Assembly (NCBI RefSeq): GCF_014192375.1
Contig: NZ_JACHXV010000005.1
Location: forward strand, 248,001-312,000
DNA length: 64,000 nt
Origin: Endobacter medicaginis
Lineage (GTDB): Bacteria > Pseudomonadota > Alphaproteobacteria > Acetobacterales > Acetobacteraceae
Direction of reading: 5' to 3'
Part shown: piece by piece, positions 1-7,567 of the stretch
Numbering within the stretch: the stretch's first letter is position 1
How the letters are laid out: each line of letters starts with the position of its first letter
The notes under the pieces: generated by a model
What the model was told of the DNA's origin: nothing
What the model saw: only the letters and a program-made list of their open reading frames with translations
The model's database searches: none
Translations under genes and position numbers: made by a program

Positions 1-27
1 ATCGCGGTCGCACTCGGAGGGGGATGA
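1..27 (+). CDS. 3' end of an upstream gene (partial)
   Basis: Eight codons (reading IAVALGGG) and a TGA stop at 25-27 are open from the window edge. The stop overlaps the ATG at 24, the four-base ATGA junction typical of coupled genes. The next gene resembles FeoB-associated Cys-rich proteins, so this could be the end of feoB, but eight residues cannot show it. Confidence 0.25.
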   Translation: MAVALGGG

Positions 28-206
28 TGACCAACCTGGGTCTGGTGCTCGAATATGTCGTCGTCGGCCTGATCGTGCTGGCCTGCGCGCTTTACTGGGG
101 CCGGCGCCTGCTGCCGCGGACGCGGCCGGTGGCCGCCGCGGGCGACGCCGCCCGTCCGTCGAGCTGCGGCGGCTGTCGCAACTGCGACGGCGGCGGGTGT
201 CACTGA
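24..206 (+). CDS. small Cys-rich membrane protein (FeoB-associated-like)
   Basis: A 60-residue protein with one N-terminal membrane segment (about residues 6-26) followed by an Arg/Ala-rich stretch and a Cys-rich tail with the pattern CxxCxxCxxxxC and a final His. Small one-span proteins with such tails often lie directly downstream of feoB and are annotated FeoB-associated. That role is by analogy only. A GGAGG at 16-20 is better spaced for the second ATG at 27 (six bases) than for the one at 24 (three bases), so the true start may be 27. The tail could bind Fe(II) or another soft metal on one membrane face. Confidence 0.55.
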   Translation: MMTNLGLVLEYVVVGLIVLACALYWGRRLLPRTRPVAAAGDAARPSSCGGCRNCDGGGCH

Positions 207-213
207 GCGGCGC

Positions 214-786
214 TCAGGTTCCTGGTCGGCGGATCGGGCACAGGGTACCCGCCAGATAGAGCGGATGTTTCGGGCGCCCCCCCTTGGTCACCGCCAGCAC
301 GTGCAGCGGATACCCTGCCGCGTGCAGCATCGCCTCGACCTCAGGGCCGCGGGCGAGAAGCGATGGATGATTGGGCGAGCCGTAGGCCAGCACGATCAGC
401 GCGGCCTCCGCGGCCATCTGCAGGATGTATTCGTCGTTCTGCGGCCCCACCGGATCGTCGACCTCCAGCAGGCGCGACTGATCCGTGGCCCGATAGGCGA
501 AGGTGTTGGCGATCAGGATGCCGCCATGACCCCAGCCCCGGGCGAAGGTCTCGCATCTTGCCACTGTGCGGTCGTTGACCAGATCGGTGGCGATCGACGG
601 GTTCATCAGCACCCAGAGCACCGGCGGCGCCTGCGCGTCCCAGATCCGCGAAAGCCGGTAGCGATAGCGATGGTCCTCGCCGCCGAAGACCGCGTGCGAC
701 CGGCTGTCGAGCGAGACCGCGAGGGGACGCGAGGTTCCGGCGCTATGCCGAGCGATGGTGCTGGTCGAACTCATGATGGCGGCCAT
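214..786 (-). CDS. DUF1643 family protein
   Basis: A 190-residue protein of the DUF1643 family, recognised from the core reading WVLMNPSIATD followed by a conserved DRT and the pattern ANTFAYRATD in the first 110 residues. No signal peptide or membrane span is visible, so it is probably cytosolic. The family has no assigned biochemical function. It lies 37 bases after the TonB receptor gene on the same strand and may be read from the same message. An in-frame ATG four codons in (772-774) is an alternative start; neither has a strong ribosome binding site. Confidence 0.75.
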   Translation of the reverse strand: MAAIMSSTSTIARHSAGTSRPLAVSLDSRSHAVFGGEDHRYRYRLSRIWDAQAPPVLWVLMNPSIATDLVNDRTVARCETFARGWGHGGILIANTFAYRATDQSRLLEVDDPVGPQNDEYILQMAAEAALIVLAYGSPNHPSLLARGPEVEAMLHAAGYPLHVLAVTKGGRPKHPLYLAGTLCPIRRPGT

Positions 787-823
787 CTATGCATGGTCCG
801 CCGCATGAGAAAACGTCGCCGGC

Positions 824-3160
824 TCAGAAGCTGGTCGAGAGCGTCGCCAGCATGTTGAAGCGCGGCTCGACGATGAATGAGTTGCCCGCCCCATCCGAAG
901 TGGTCTGGCCGGCGAGGATGGTGCCGTCGGCCAGCCGCGTCGCGCGGGCGTTGTAGATCACCCCGATCGGACCGGTGCGCACGATCGCGCCGGTCAGGTT
1001 GCCGAAATTGAGCCGCATGACGGGTGCGAAGCGCGAACCGGCCGGCATGTGGAACCGGTAGCCCAGCGCCAGCGTGTCGGTGACGAAACCGGGCATGCGC
1101 TGGTCGTTCATCAGCGTGACCGACTGCGGCCCCGAATAGTGCAGCGAGAAATTCCCGAAGAAACCGGCATGGTCATAGGTCAGGCCGAAATTTGCCAGCA
1201 CCCTGGGTGCGGCGACCGCCTGCTTGCCCTTGGTCGGCAGCCACGAGCCACCCACGGCGACATCGGAATCCTGGGTCGCGTGCAGGTACTCCACCGAGGC
1301 ATAGGGCGAGAAGCCCGCCACCGGCTGGGTCGAGACCATCGCATCGATGCCGCGCATCGTCTGGCTGCCGGCCTGGATGACGGAATACAGGTTCGAACCG
1401 ATATAGCGCGACAGCAGCCGGTGGACGATGTTGTCGTTGAATGCCGAGACATCGACGATCAGCACGCGCCCGGAATGCCGATAGCCGAGCTGCTCGGAGA
1501 TCGAATACTGGTTGGTGGGCAGCTTGTTGCCGAACACGGTGTTGCCGGTGTCGCCGGGTGAGGGCTGTCGGTAATCGCCCTCGGCGTTGACGTAGATCTG
1601 GTCGCGCGGCGTGAGCTGGTAGGAAATCGACAGATGCGGCAGCGGCGCGGTCACGTTCGCGCCCACATGGCCGGTGTTGACGTAATAGAACTGGTTCGAC
1701 ATCGCGTATTTGAAGCCGGGCGTGATCTTCAGACGGCCGCCGAGATAGCTCGCCGCATCCTCGACGAACAGTGCATTCAGCGTGTAGCCGACATCGACCA
1801 TGCTCGAACGCACGCCCTTGTTGTAGTAGGCGTAAGTCAGATCGAGCGGGCTCGCCGCCGCGCCGTCGGGCTTGGTGACGCTGCCGGGAAAACTCACCAG
1901 GTTGGAGTTGTTGTCGTACCACCAGCCGAAGGTCAGCGTGTTGTGCGCATCGAGCCGGGTGTTGGCCTTCACCGTCACGCCGCCGTCGCGCTGGTGCTGG
2001 GCGTTGTAGTAGCCGGTCAGCCGGGTGCCGGCGGCAACGGGGCTGCCGTCGTAGTAGGTGTAGGCGCCCGCCGCCGCGCGGCCGCGCGACGACGACGACC
2101 AGCCATGCCCGAACATGAAATACGGATCGATGTCGAGCGAGACGGCCTCGTTGCCGACCAGGTGGATCGGTGCGGTGGAGATGAACTGGTTCCAGTGGTT
2201 GATGTAGTTCTGCCAGTAGTTGGTCGAGGCGGCATCCGCGGAGCGGCCATATCCCTGGCCGGTATGCTTGTAGGTGAAGAACTTCGCTTCCGTCGGGTAG
2301 GTGTTGATGACGAAGTCGGCTTCGTTCCAGCCGAAGAACAGCTTCGCCGAGGAGCCGGCGGCGGTGGTCTTGAGCAGCCCGACATCCACATGCTTGCGGT
2401 CGTTGATGCCCGCGGTCATCCACGAACGCGCATGGGTGTTGGAGAAGCTGACATAGGAGCGCACGCCGCTGTTGCCGATCAGGCCGCTCTCGAGGCGGAT
2501 ATACTCGCGCGAGGTGTTATTGGTGCCGTAGCTGCCATCGACGAAGCCGCCCGCCTTGGTCGACGGGTCGCGGGTCTGCTGGTCGAGCACGCCGGCGGCG
2601 GCCGACGTGGTGGGAACGGAAATCGCCGACGAACCGGGGGTCAGCGTGACGGCGCCGACATCCTCGGCGTCGATGTTCTGCGCGATGAACTTCGCACCCG
2701 AAGCCGGTGCGCCGTCGACCAGCAGGCCCATGTCGCCATCGGTCAGGCCTCGGCTCTGGATCGCGCCGCCCTGGATACCAGCGGGGTCGGGGGTCGAGAC
2801 CGACACCGACGGCAAATTGCGGATCAGGTCGAGCGGGCTCGAAGTCGGGCTGCGGATGTCGATATAGGCGCGGGTGACGGTCTGCACCGCGTGCGGCGCG
2901 GTCTCGACGCGCATCATGCCCCCGCCGGCGTTTCGGCGCGCGCCGGTGACGACGATATTGTCGGCCGCGACGGCAGGTGCGGGCCTGCTGCGCACCGGTG
3001 CGGCGGTCGCCGTCGGAGCGGCCGCAGTAGTGGCGGCCGAGGCTGCCGCGGAAGCATGTCGGGCCGTATGGTGTTTCGTCTTCGTCGCGGCGATGGCCTG
3101 GTCGTCGAGCACGAGGAAGCTGAGGCCGGCGGCGGAGGCCAGCAGGGCGGTGCGGTACAT
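824..3160 (-). CDS. TonB-dependent outer-membrane receptor
   Basis: A 778-residue receptor: signal peptide ending near residue 24, a His/Ala-rich linker to about residue 70, a plug domain (about 75-200, with LRNLPSV-like and QSRG motifs), then a long beta-barrel rich in alternating aromatics ending in Phe. Such receptors import scarce ligands with energy from TonB-ExbBD. Ligand identity is not encoded in any recognisable motif. The gene lies 19 bases after an NCS2 nucleobase permease gene, suggesting that the ligand is a nucleobase-like compound or a conjugate rather than only an iron chelate; this is inference. A GAGGA about ten bases before the ATG supports the start. Confidence 0.9.
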   Translation of the reverse strand: MYRTALLASAAGLSFLVLDDQAIAATKTKHHTARHASAAASAATTAAAPTATAAPVRSRPAPAVAADNIVVTGARRNAGGGMMRVETAPHAVQTVTRAYIDIRSPTSSPLDLIRNLPSVSVSTPDPAGIQGGAIQSRGLTDGDMGLLVDGAPASGAKFIAQNIDAEDVGAVTLTPGSSAISVPTTSAAAGVLDQQTRDPSTKAGGFVDGSYGTNNTSREYIRLESGLIGNSGVRSYVSFSNTHARSWMTAGINDRKHVDVGLLKTTAAGSSAKLFFGWNEADFVINTYPTEAKFFTYKHTGQGYGRSADAASTNYWQNYINHWNQFISTAPIHLVGNEAVSLDIDPYFMFGHGWSSSSRGRAAAGAYTYYDGSPVAAGTRLTGYYNAQHQRDGGVTVKANTRLDAHNTLTFGWWYDNNSNLVSFPGSVTKPDGAAASPLDLTYAYYNKGVRSSMVDVGYTLNALFVEDAASYLGGRLKITPGFKYAMSNQFYYVNTGHVGANVTAPLPHLSISYQLTPRDQIYVNAEGDYRQPSPGDTGNTVFGNKLPTNQYSISEQLGYRHSGRVLIVDVSAFNDNIVHRLLSRYIGSNLYSVIQAGSQTMRGIDAMVSTQPVAGFSPYASVEYLHATQDSDVAVGGSWLPTKGKQAVAAPRVLANFGLTYDHAGFFGNFSLHYSGPQSVTLMNDQRMPGFVTDTLALGYRFHMPAGSRFAPVMRLNFGNLTGAIVRTGPIGVIYNARATRLADGTILAGQTTSDGAGNSFIVEPRFNMLATLSTSF

Positions 3161-3179
3161 CTGGCAGGGTCCTCGAAGG

Positions 3180-4505
3180 TCAGTCGCCGCGTGCGGCGTC
3201 GCGTGGAAGGATGAGGTGCAGGGTGATCAGCACGAGCGCGCACAGCACGAGCCCGTTATCGAGAAAGATGCGTGCCTGTGGCGCAAGATTCGCGAACAGG
3301 CGTGGGCAGGCCGTCGGCAGTGCCGCCGCGATCAGCCCGGCGGCGGTCAGCGTGGCGTTGCGGCGCGAGGAGAGGTCGTGGTGGGCGATCTCGCGCAGAC
3401 CGGCGACCATGATGGTGCCGAACATCACCAGTGCGGCGCCACCGAGCACGCAGGCCGGGATCGTCGCAACCCAGGCGCCGAGCCGCGGGCAGAAGCCCAG
3501 CACCACCAGGACCGCGCCCGCTCCGGCGACGATGAAGCGCGAACGCACCGAACTCATCGCCACCAGCGCGGTGTTCTGCGTGAAGGCATTGTAGGGAAAG
3601 CCGCCGAACATCACGCCGAGCGCGGTCGCCAGACCGTCGGCGCGAAAGGCGCGCGCCAGCAGCGTCTCGGTGAGCGGCACGTCCATCAGCCGGGCCACGG
3701 CGACGCAGTTGCCCATCGTCTCCGACAGCAGGACCGACATCGCGAAACTCATGATCAGTATGGGCACGAGATGGAATTGCGGCCGGCCGAACGGCAGCAG
3801 CGGAGGCAGGTCAAACAGAGGTGCCTGCACGACGTGGCGGATGTCCTGCTGGCCGGTAAGGATGGCGAGCACGCAGCCGATGATCATCCCGGCCAGGATC
3901 GCGACCGAGGCGAAGCTGCGCCGCGCGCCGACATAGAGCAGCATGGTGATCACCGCGGTGGCGAGGCCCAGCGCGATCGCACCCGGTGCTGCGAAATGTG
4001 CCGCGTCGAGCTGCGCGCCGCCGCCGAGCCAGTTGCCGGCGATCGGCACCAGCATCAGCCCGATGGCGACGATCACGCAGCCATTGGCGACCTCCGGCAG
4101 CAGCCGCATCATCCGGCCCAGCAGCGGTGCCAGCAGCCACGCAACCAGCCCCGCGCCGAGGGCGGCACCGAACATCGTCGGAATATCGGTCACTTTCGCG
4201 ATCTGCAGCAGGGGCATCGCGCAGCCGAACGAGGTTCCCTGCACCAGGGGCAGCCGCGCGCCGACATTGCCCAGGCCCAGCGACTGGATCAGCGTCGCGA
4301 TCCCCGATGTCAGCAGGCTGACATCGACAAGCTGGACGATCTGTTCGGGCGTCAGCCCGAGACCACGCCCGATCAGCAGCGGCACCGTGACCACGCCCGC
4401 ATACATCACCAGCGCATGCTGGATCGCCTGCGGGATCAGGATCGCGGCACGTGGCGGCACATCGGTGCGAGGTGCGGTGTCGGCGATGAGGGAGGCGCTG
4501 GCCAT
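3180..4505 (-). CDS. NCS2 family nucleobase (xanthine/uracil) permease
   Basis: A 441-residue inner-membrane protein with about 12-14 hydrophobic segments. It belongs to the nucleobase:cation symporter-2 family: it carries a QGTSF motif near residue 95 and a family signature of the form QNxxLVAxxxVRSR in the second half. These carriers take up xanthine, uric acid, uracil or thymine with protons. The open frame runs upstream to 4598, but those codons lie inside the oxygenase gene; the ATG at 4505, ten bases after that gene's stop, is the likely start. Co-location with the oxygenase suggests that it delivers the oxygenase substrate. Confidence 0.88.
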   Translation of the reverse strand: MASASLIADTAPRTDVPPRAAILIPQAIQHALVMYAGVVTVPLLIGRGLGLTPEQIVQLVDVSLLTSGIATLIQSLGLGNVGARLPLVQGTSFGCAMPLLQIAKVTDIPTMFGAALGAGLVAWLLAPLLGRMMRLLPEVANGCVIVAIGLMLVPIAGNWLGGGAQLDAAHFAAPGAIALGLATAVITMLLYVGARRSFASVAILAGMIIGCVLAILTGQQDIRHVVQAPLFDLPPLLPFGRPQFHLVPILIMSFAMSVLLSETMGNCVAVARLMDVPLTETLLARAFRADGLATALGVMFGGFPYNAFTQNTALVAMSSVRSRFIVAGAGAVLVVLGFCPRLGAWVATIPACVLGGAALVMFGTIMVAGLREIAHHDLSSRRNATLTAAGLIAAALPTACPRLFANLAPQARIFLDNGLVLCALVLITLHLILPRDAARGD

Positions 4506-4515
4506 CTGTGCCCGA

Positions 4516-5529
4516 TCAGCCGCGGAAATTCGCGTTCTGGCGTTCGCGCAGGTAGTCGGCCGCACTGATCGGCGGATACTTGCCCTCGGGTCCGGCAATG
4601 ATCGCGCTCTTGTTGGCCTGGCAGAAAAACGGCACCGACAGGCGCTTGCCCATGTATTCGCCCGGACGGGGCATGCGCACGCGATGCAGCGTCGAGAGCA
4701 GTCGATCGTCGCTCCAGCGCATCAGCATGTCACCGATGTTGCAGGTGACGTAACCCTTTTCGGGAGGCACGTCGGTCCAGTTGCCGCTGTCGAGCTCCTT
4801 GCCGGGGCAGAGCTGCAGGCCGCCCTGGCCGGGGCGCTGGTGCAACAGGGTCAGACAGTCGAAATCGGTATGCGCGCCGGCGCGCCACGAGTTGAAGTCC
4901 TCCGGCTTGGCATCCTCCATGCCGAGATAGTGGATGAGCCGCACGGTCGACTGGTAGTCGGAGGCGTCGGGATCGTGTCGCTTGGTGAAGAAATCCTCCT
5001 CGAAGCCGAGCTCGGTCGCGAAGCAGGACAGCACCCGCATGCCCAGCGTCCAGTTGTGGCGCTCGAACTCGGCCATCGTCGCCTGGAAGCCCGGCAGCGT
5101 CTCTTCGGACGGCCACAGGCCGCTCATGTTCGGGCGGGTGACCTGGTAGCTTTCCTTGTGGTCGGGCGTACCGGTGGACGGCCGCACCTGAGCGCGGAAC
5201 TCCCAGCCCGCATTGGTGCCGGGGCGCAGCGGATAGAGCGATTTCTGCTCGGTAGGCAGTTCGAAGAACTTCCAGGCTTGATCGAAGGTTTCGTCGATCA
5301 AGGTCTCGGGAATGCCGTGATTGTAGACCTGGAAGAAGCCGATCCTGGTCGCGGCCTCCCACAGGGCTTGCGTGATCTCGGCGCGGCGGCGGTCGAAATC
5401 CGCGAGGTCGATGCGCGGAATCTGGCGCTCGACCGTCTGGCCAATGCCCCCGATGGTGGATTCACGGCGGAGTTCCTCGAGCGCGTAGCCGTCGGCATTG
5501 CCGGCGGGCATGTCGGAGTTGATTGTCAT
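4516..5529 (-). CDS. isopenicillin N synthase-like Fe(II)/2-oxoglutarate oxygenase
   Basis: A 337-residue cytosolic oxygenase with the DIOX_N domain (about 38-150) and the 2OG-Fe(II) domain (about 190-310). The iron ligands are visible: His220 and Asp222 in AGAHTDFD and the distal His282 in LHRVRMP. Arg296 and Ser298 in KRLSVP would hold the 2-oxoglutarate carboxylate. Length and layout match plant/fungal-type enzymes, which include thymine 7-hydroxylase. Together with the NCS2 permease next to it, a nucleobase-like substrate is an attractive guess, not a demonstration. A GTG three codons upstream (5538) is possible but sits only two bases from the GAGG, so ATG 5529 is preferred. Confidence 0.85.
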   Translation of the reverse strand: MTINSDMPAGNADGYALEELRRESTIGGIGQTVERQIPRIDLADFDRRRAEITQALWEAATRIGFFQVYNHGIPETLIDETFDQAWKFFELPTEQKSLYPLRPGTNAGWEFRAQVRPSTGTPDHKESYQVTRPNMSGLWPSEETLPGFQATMAEFERHNWTLGMRVLSCFATELGFEEDFFTKRHDPDASDYQSTVRLIHYLGMEDAKPEDFNSWRAGAHTDFDCLTLLHQRPGQGGLQLCPGKELDSGNWTDVPPEKGYVTCNIGDMLMRWSDDRLLSTLHRVRMPRPGEYMGKRLSVPFFCQANKSAIIAGPEGKYPPISAADYLRERQNANFRG

Positions 5530-5694
5530 GTCAAGCACATCCTCTTGGCTGCCTGTCGGTCAGCCGGACGTGCGCGGTGCGATGGGTCTGCAGCAGACCA
5601 CAAGCGACAGCACGGCACCCGAACGACAGACCGACATCGTTGGGAGCAATGCCCGGGTGCGTCATGCACCTGACCGCTTCTACTCGCTGCCTGT

Positions 5695-5724
5695 TTATTA
5701 CCCAGAGCATCGAAAAACCGTCAA
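5695..5724 (-). promoter_or_regulatory. sigma70-type promoter for the oxygenase-permease-receptor genes
   Basis: On the minus strand a TTGACG box (5719-5724) and a TAATAA box (5695-5700) are separated by 18 bases, in an AT-rich island unlike the surrounding DNA. Transcription would start near 5688 and leave about 160 bases of leader before the oxygenase ATG at 5529. The rest of the 297-base gap (5530-5826) shows only the palindrome at 5740-5753. Confidence 0.6.
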
Positions 5725-5739
5725 CAAAAAAAGTTACGG

Positions 5740-5753
5740 GTGCAGAATTGCAC
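5740..5753. promoter_or_regulatory. palindrome upstream of the -35 box (candidate operator)
   Basis: GTGCA-GAAT-TGCAC is an inverted repeat with five-base arms, flanked by a further AAGTT (5731-5735) and AACTT (5754-5758). It lies about 15 bases upstream of the -35 element, where an activator would bind. No regulator gene is adjacent. Confidence 0.4.
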
Positions 5754-5826
5754 AACTTCCGAGCAGGACTGCGCGCTTCAGAGGCGCTTCGGGCATGCCT
5801 GATGCCCGGCGGTGCATGGGGCCGAT

Positions 5827-7215
5827 CTAGAGGCATGGATGGCGCTCCGTGAGGCAGGCGGCCGCCTCGATCGATCGGCCCACCGAGAACAGGGCGGCCT
5901 CCTCGTGCCAGCGGCCGACGAGCTGCAGGCCCACCGGCAGGCCATCAGGGCTGAAGCCGCACGGAACCACCAGGGCGGGATGCCCGGTCAGGTTGAACGG
6001 ATAGAGGTTCCGCGCCCAGGCGGCGAAAAGGCGGCTGTTGATCGCGCCGCCCGCATCGATCCGCTGCGCGGGTGCCGACAGCGCCGGCATGGCAAGGATG
6101 CCGACGTCATCGAAGATCTTCTGGATCCGGCGAAAGAGGGAGGTGCGATCGTTCGAGGCACATTTGAAATCGACGGCCGAGTAGCCCAGACCCTGCCGCA
6201 CGATGTCGAGGAAGGCGGGCGTGACGTCATGCCGGACGGCCTCGGGCAGTCCGGCCCACCGCGCGGCGTGGCCCGTGCAGGAGATGACCGAGTAGATGTC
6301 GAAGACCTTGTCGAGAAAGTCTCCGTCCAGTCGGACGATGTCGGTGTTGCGTCCGGCCAGGGCGAAGGTCGCCTCGCGGGTGAGCCTGACGAGATCGGGG
6401 TCGAACGCGTCGAGATGGGTGCCCTCAAGCCAGCCGATGCGTCGGACGGGTGCATTCGTGTGGCGGCGGGCCATGGGCGATGCGCCCAGGCTCTGCGCAT
6501 CGTCGCGATCGCTCCCGGTCATCACGCCATAGAGCAGTTCGAGGTCGTCGATCCGTCGTGCCATCGGCCCGATGGAGGCGAAATTGGCGAAGGTGTCCGG
6601 CACGCCGCTGTTGGGAATGCGGCCCAGCGTGGGCTTGATGGCGACGGTGTTCGTGCACGAGGCGGGGCAGCGGAGCGAGCCGCCGCCGTCGGATCCGACA
6701 GCCAGCACGCCGACACCGACGGCCAGCGCCGCCGCCGCGCCGCCGCTGGATCCGCCGGGCGAGTGCATCGGCGACCATGGGTTCGTGGTCACGCCGAAGG
6801 CCGCGGAATCGGTGAGCACCTTGGAGAAGAATTCCGGTGTGGTCGTCTTGGCGATCAGGATTGCGCCGGCGTTGCGCAGTCGTGCCCAGACGATGTCGTC
6901 GCTCGAGGCGATGACATCCCGGCAGGCTTTCGAGCCGGAGGTATTCGGCAGGCCGCTGATCGCGATGCCGTCCTTGACCGTGATCGGAAGTCCGTGCAGC
7001 GGCCCCACAGGGGCGCCTGCGGCAGATGCCCCGTCGGCGTCTTCCGCCGACCGGCGGGCCGCGTCAAAGGCCCTGTGGGCCAGCGCGTTGATCTGCGGCT
7101 CGACGCGTTCGGCCTGACGAAGGGTTGCCTCCATCAGCTCCGTCGCCCGCAGGGCTCCGCTGGCGATCGAGCCCGCCAGCGCCCGCGCGGAGGCGAAACA
7201 AAGCTCAGAGCTCAT
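5827..7215 (-). CDS. amidase signature family hydrolase
   Basis: A 462-residue amidase with the Ser-cisSer-Lys triad visible: Lys81 in PITVKDG, the Gly/Ser-rich loop with Ser156-Ser157 in PGGSSGG, and Ser180 in GSDGGGSLR. The family cleaves amides and carbamoyl compounds and includes GatA, but no gatB or gatC is present, so a catabolic amidase is more likely. The open frame extends to 7269; ATG 7215 is chosen because it gives the usual N-terminus (about 80 residues before the catalytic Lys). It precedes the oxygenase-permease genes on the same strand, although the oxygenase has its own promoter. A 33-codon ORF overlaps its start. Confidence 0.85.
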   Translation of the reverse strand: MSSELCFASARALAGSIASGALRATELMEATLRQAERVEPQINALAHRAFDAARRSAEDADGASAAGAPVGPLHGLPITVKDGIAISGLPNTSGSKACRDVIASSDDIVWARLRNAGAILIAKTTTPEFFSKVLTDSAAFGVTTNPWSPMHSPGGSSGGAAAALAVGVGVLAVGSDGGGSLRCPASCTNTVAIKPTLGRIPNSGVPDTFANFASIGPMARRIDDLELLYGVMTGSDRDDAQSLGASPMARRHTNAPVRRIGWLEGTHLDAFDPDLVRLTREATFALAGRNTDIVRLDGDFLDKVFDIYSVISCTGHAARWAGLPEAVRHDVTPAFLDIVRQGLGYSAVDFKCASNDRTSLFRRIQKIFDDVGILAMPALSAPAQRIDAGGAINSRLFAAWARNLYPFNLTGHPALVVPCGFSPDGLPVGLQLVGRWHEEAALFSVGRSIEAAACLTERHPCL

Positions 7216-7306
7216 GGCAGAGCCCGTCCCCGAACGGACCGACCGGCGCGATGGGGGCATCGGCCGCAAACGTCATGAGGTCGATGAGGATGGTGTCTGC
7301 GTGCAT
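7205..7306 (-). CDS. possible 33-residue ORF overlapping the amidase start
   Basis: An ATG at 7306 follows a well-placed AGGAG (five-base gap). The frame runs 33 codons and its TGA lies 11 bases inside the amidase gene, so ribosomes finishing it could re-start at the amidase ATG. The product is hydrophobic and acidic, with one Cys near the end. I recognise no family. It may be a leader peptide for coupled translation, a short partner subunit, or chance. Confidence 0.35.
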   Translation of the reverse strand: MHADTILIDLMTFAADAPIAPVGPFGDGLCHEL

Positions 7307-7429
7307 CGATGCTCCTGTCAGAGAGCTATCGAAGGCGAAACCACCAAGCCGAAAAAGCGGATAATTCTCCTTCGGATGTCATCTTGTGGTTGACGGTCAC
7401 CGTGGCCGCGACCGGTCCCGGCCGGCGTC

Positions 7430-7567
7430 TCAGCCGAGGATCATCCGTTTCATCCCCTCCGCCACCACGGCGACCACGACCACACTGGCGGCCCAGATGG
7501 CGACGAACCAGAGCAGCCGCCGCCCCAGCGGCCTCGCGGCGGCGGGGTCGGGGGGAAGCTCAGTGAT
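7430..7567 (-). CDS. DUF2474 small membrane protein of the bd oxidase (CydX-like)
   Basis: Forty-five codons immediately after cydB, overlapping its stop in the +1 frame. After a Pro/Ala-rich start comes RPLGRRLLWF, one membrane span (about residues 19-36) and a short Lys/Arg tail. This matches the DUF2474 proteins that follow cyanide-insensitive oxidase genes and parallel CydX, a one-helix stabilising subunit. There is no ATG, GTG or TTG at the expected position. The codon seven bases after a clean GGAG is ATC, where related genes would be expected to read ATG ACT GAG. Either ATC is used as a rare start or one base was changed. A CTG further in would remove the first dozen residues. Confidence 0.65.
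   Translation of the reverse strand: MTELPPDPAAARPLGRRLLWFVAIWAASVVVVAVVAEGMKRMILG

Noticed and set aside
1634-3214. 526-codon open frame antisense to the first TonB receptor gene
   Set aside because: It is a shadow produced by high GC at third positions of the receptor gene; composition is Arg/Gly/Val-rich without any domain. The same applies to the long antisense frames over ligA, recN, murE, ftsI and both divergent receptors.
4506-4598. Upstream extension of the NCS2 permease frame
   Set aside because: It lies inside the oxygenase gene and encodes Arg-rich sequence unlike the family; ATG 4505 gives a normal N-terminus.
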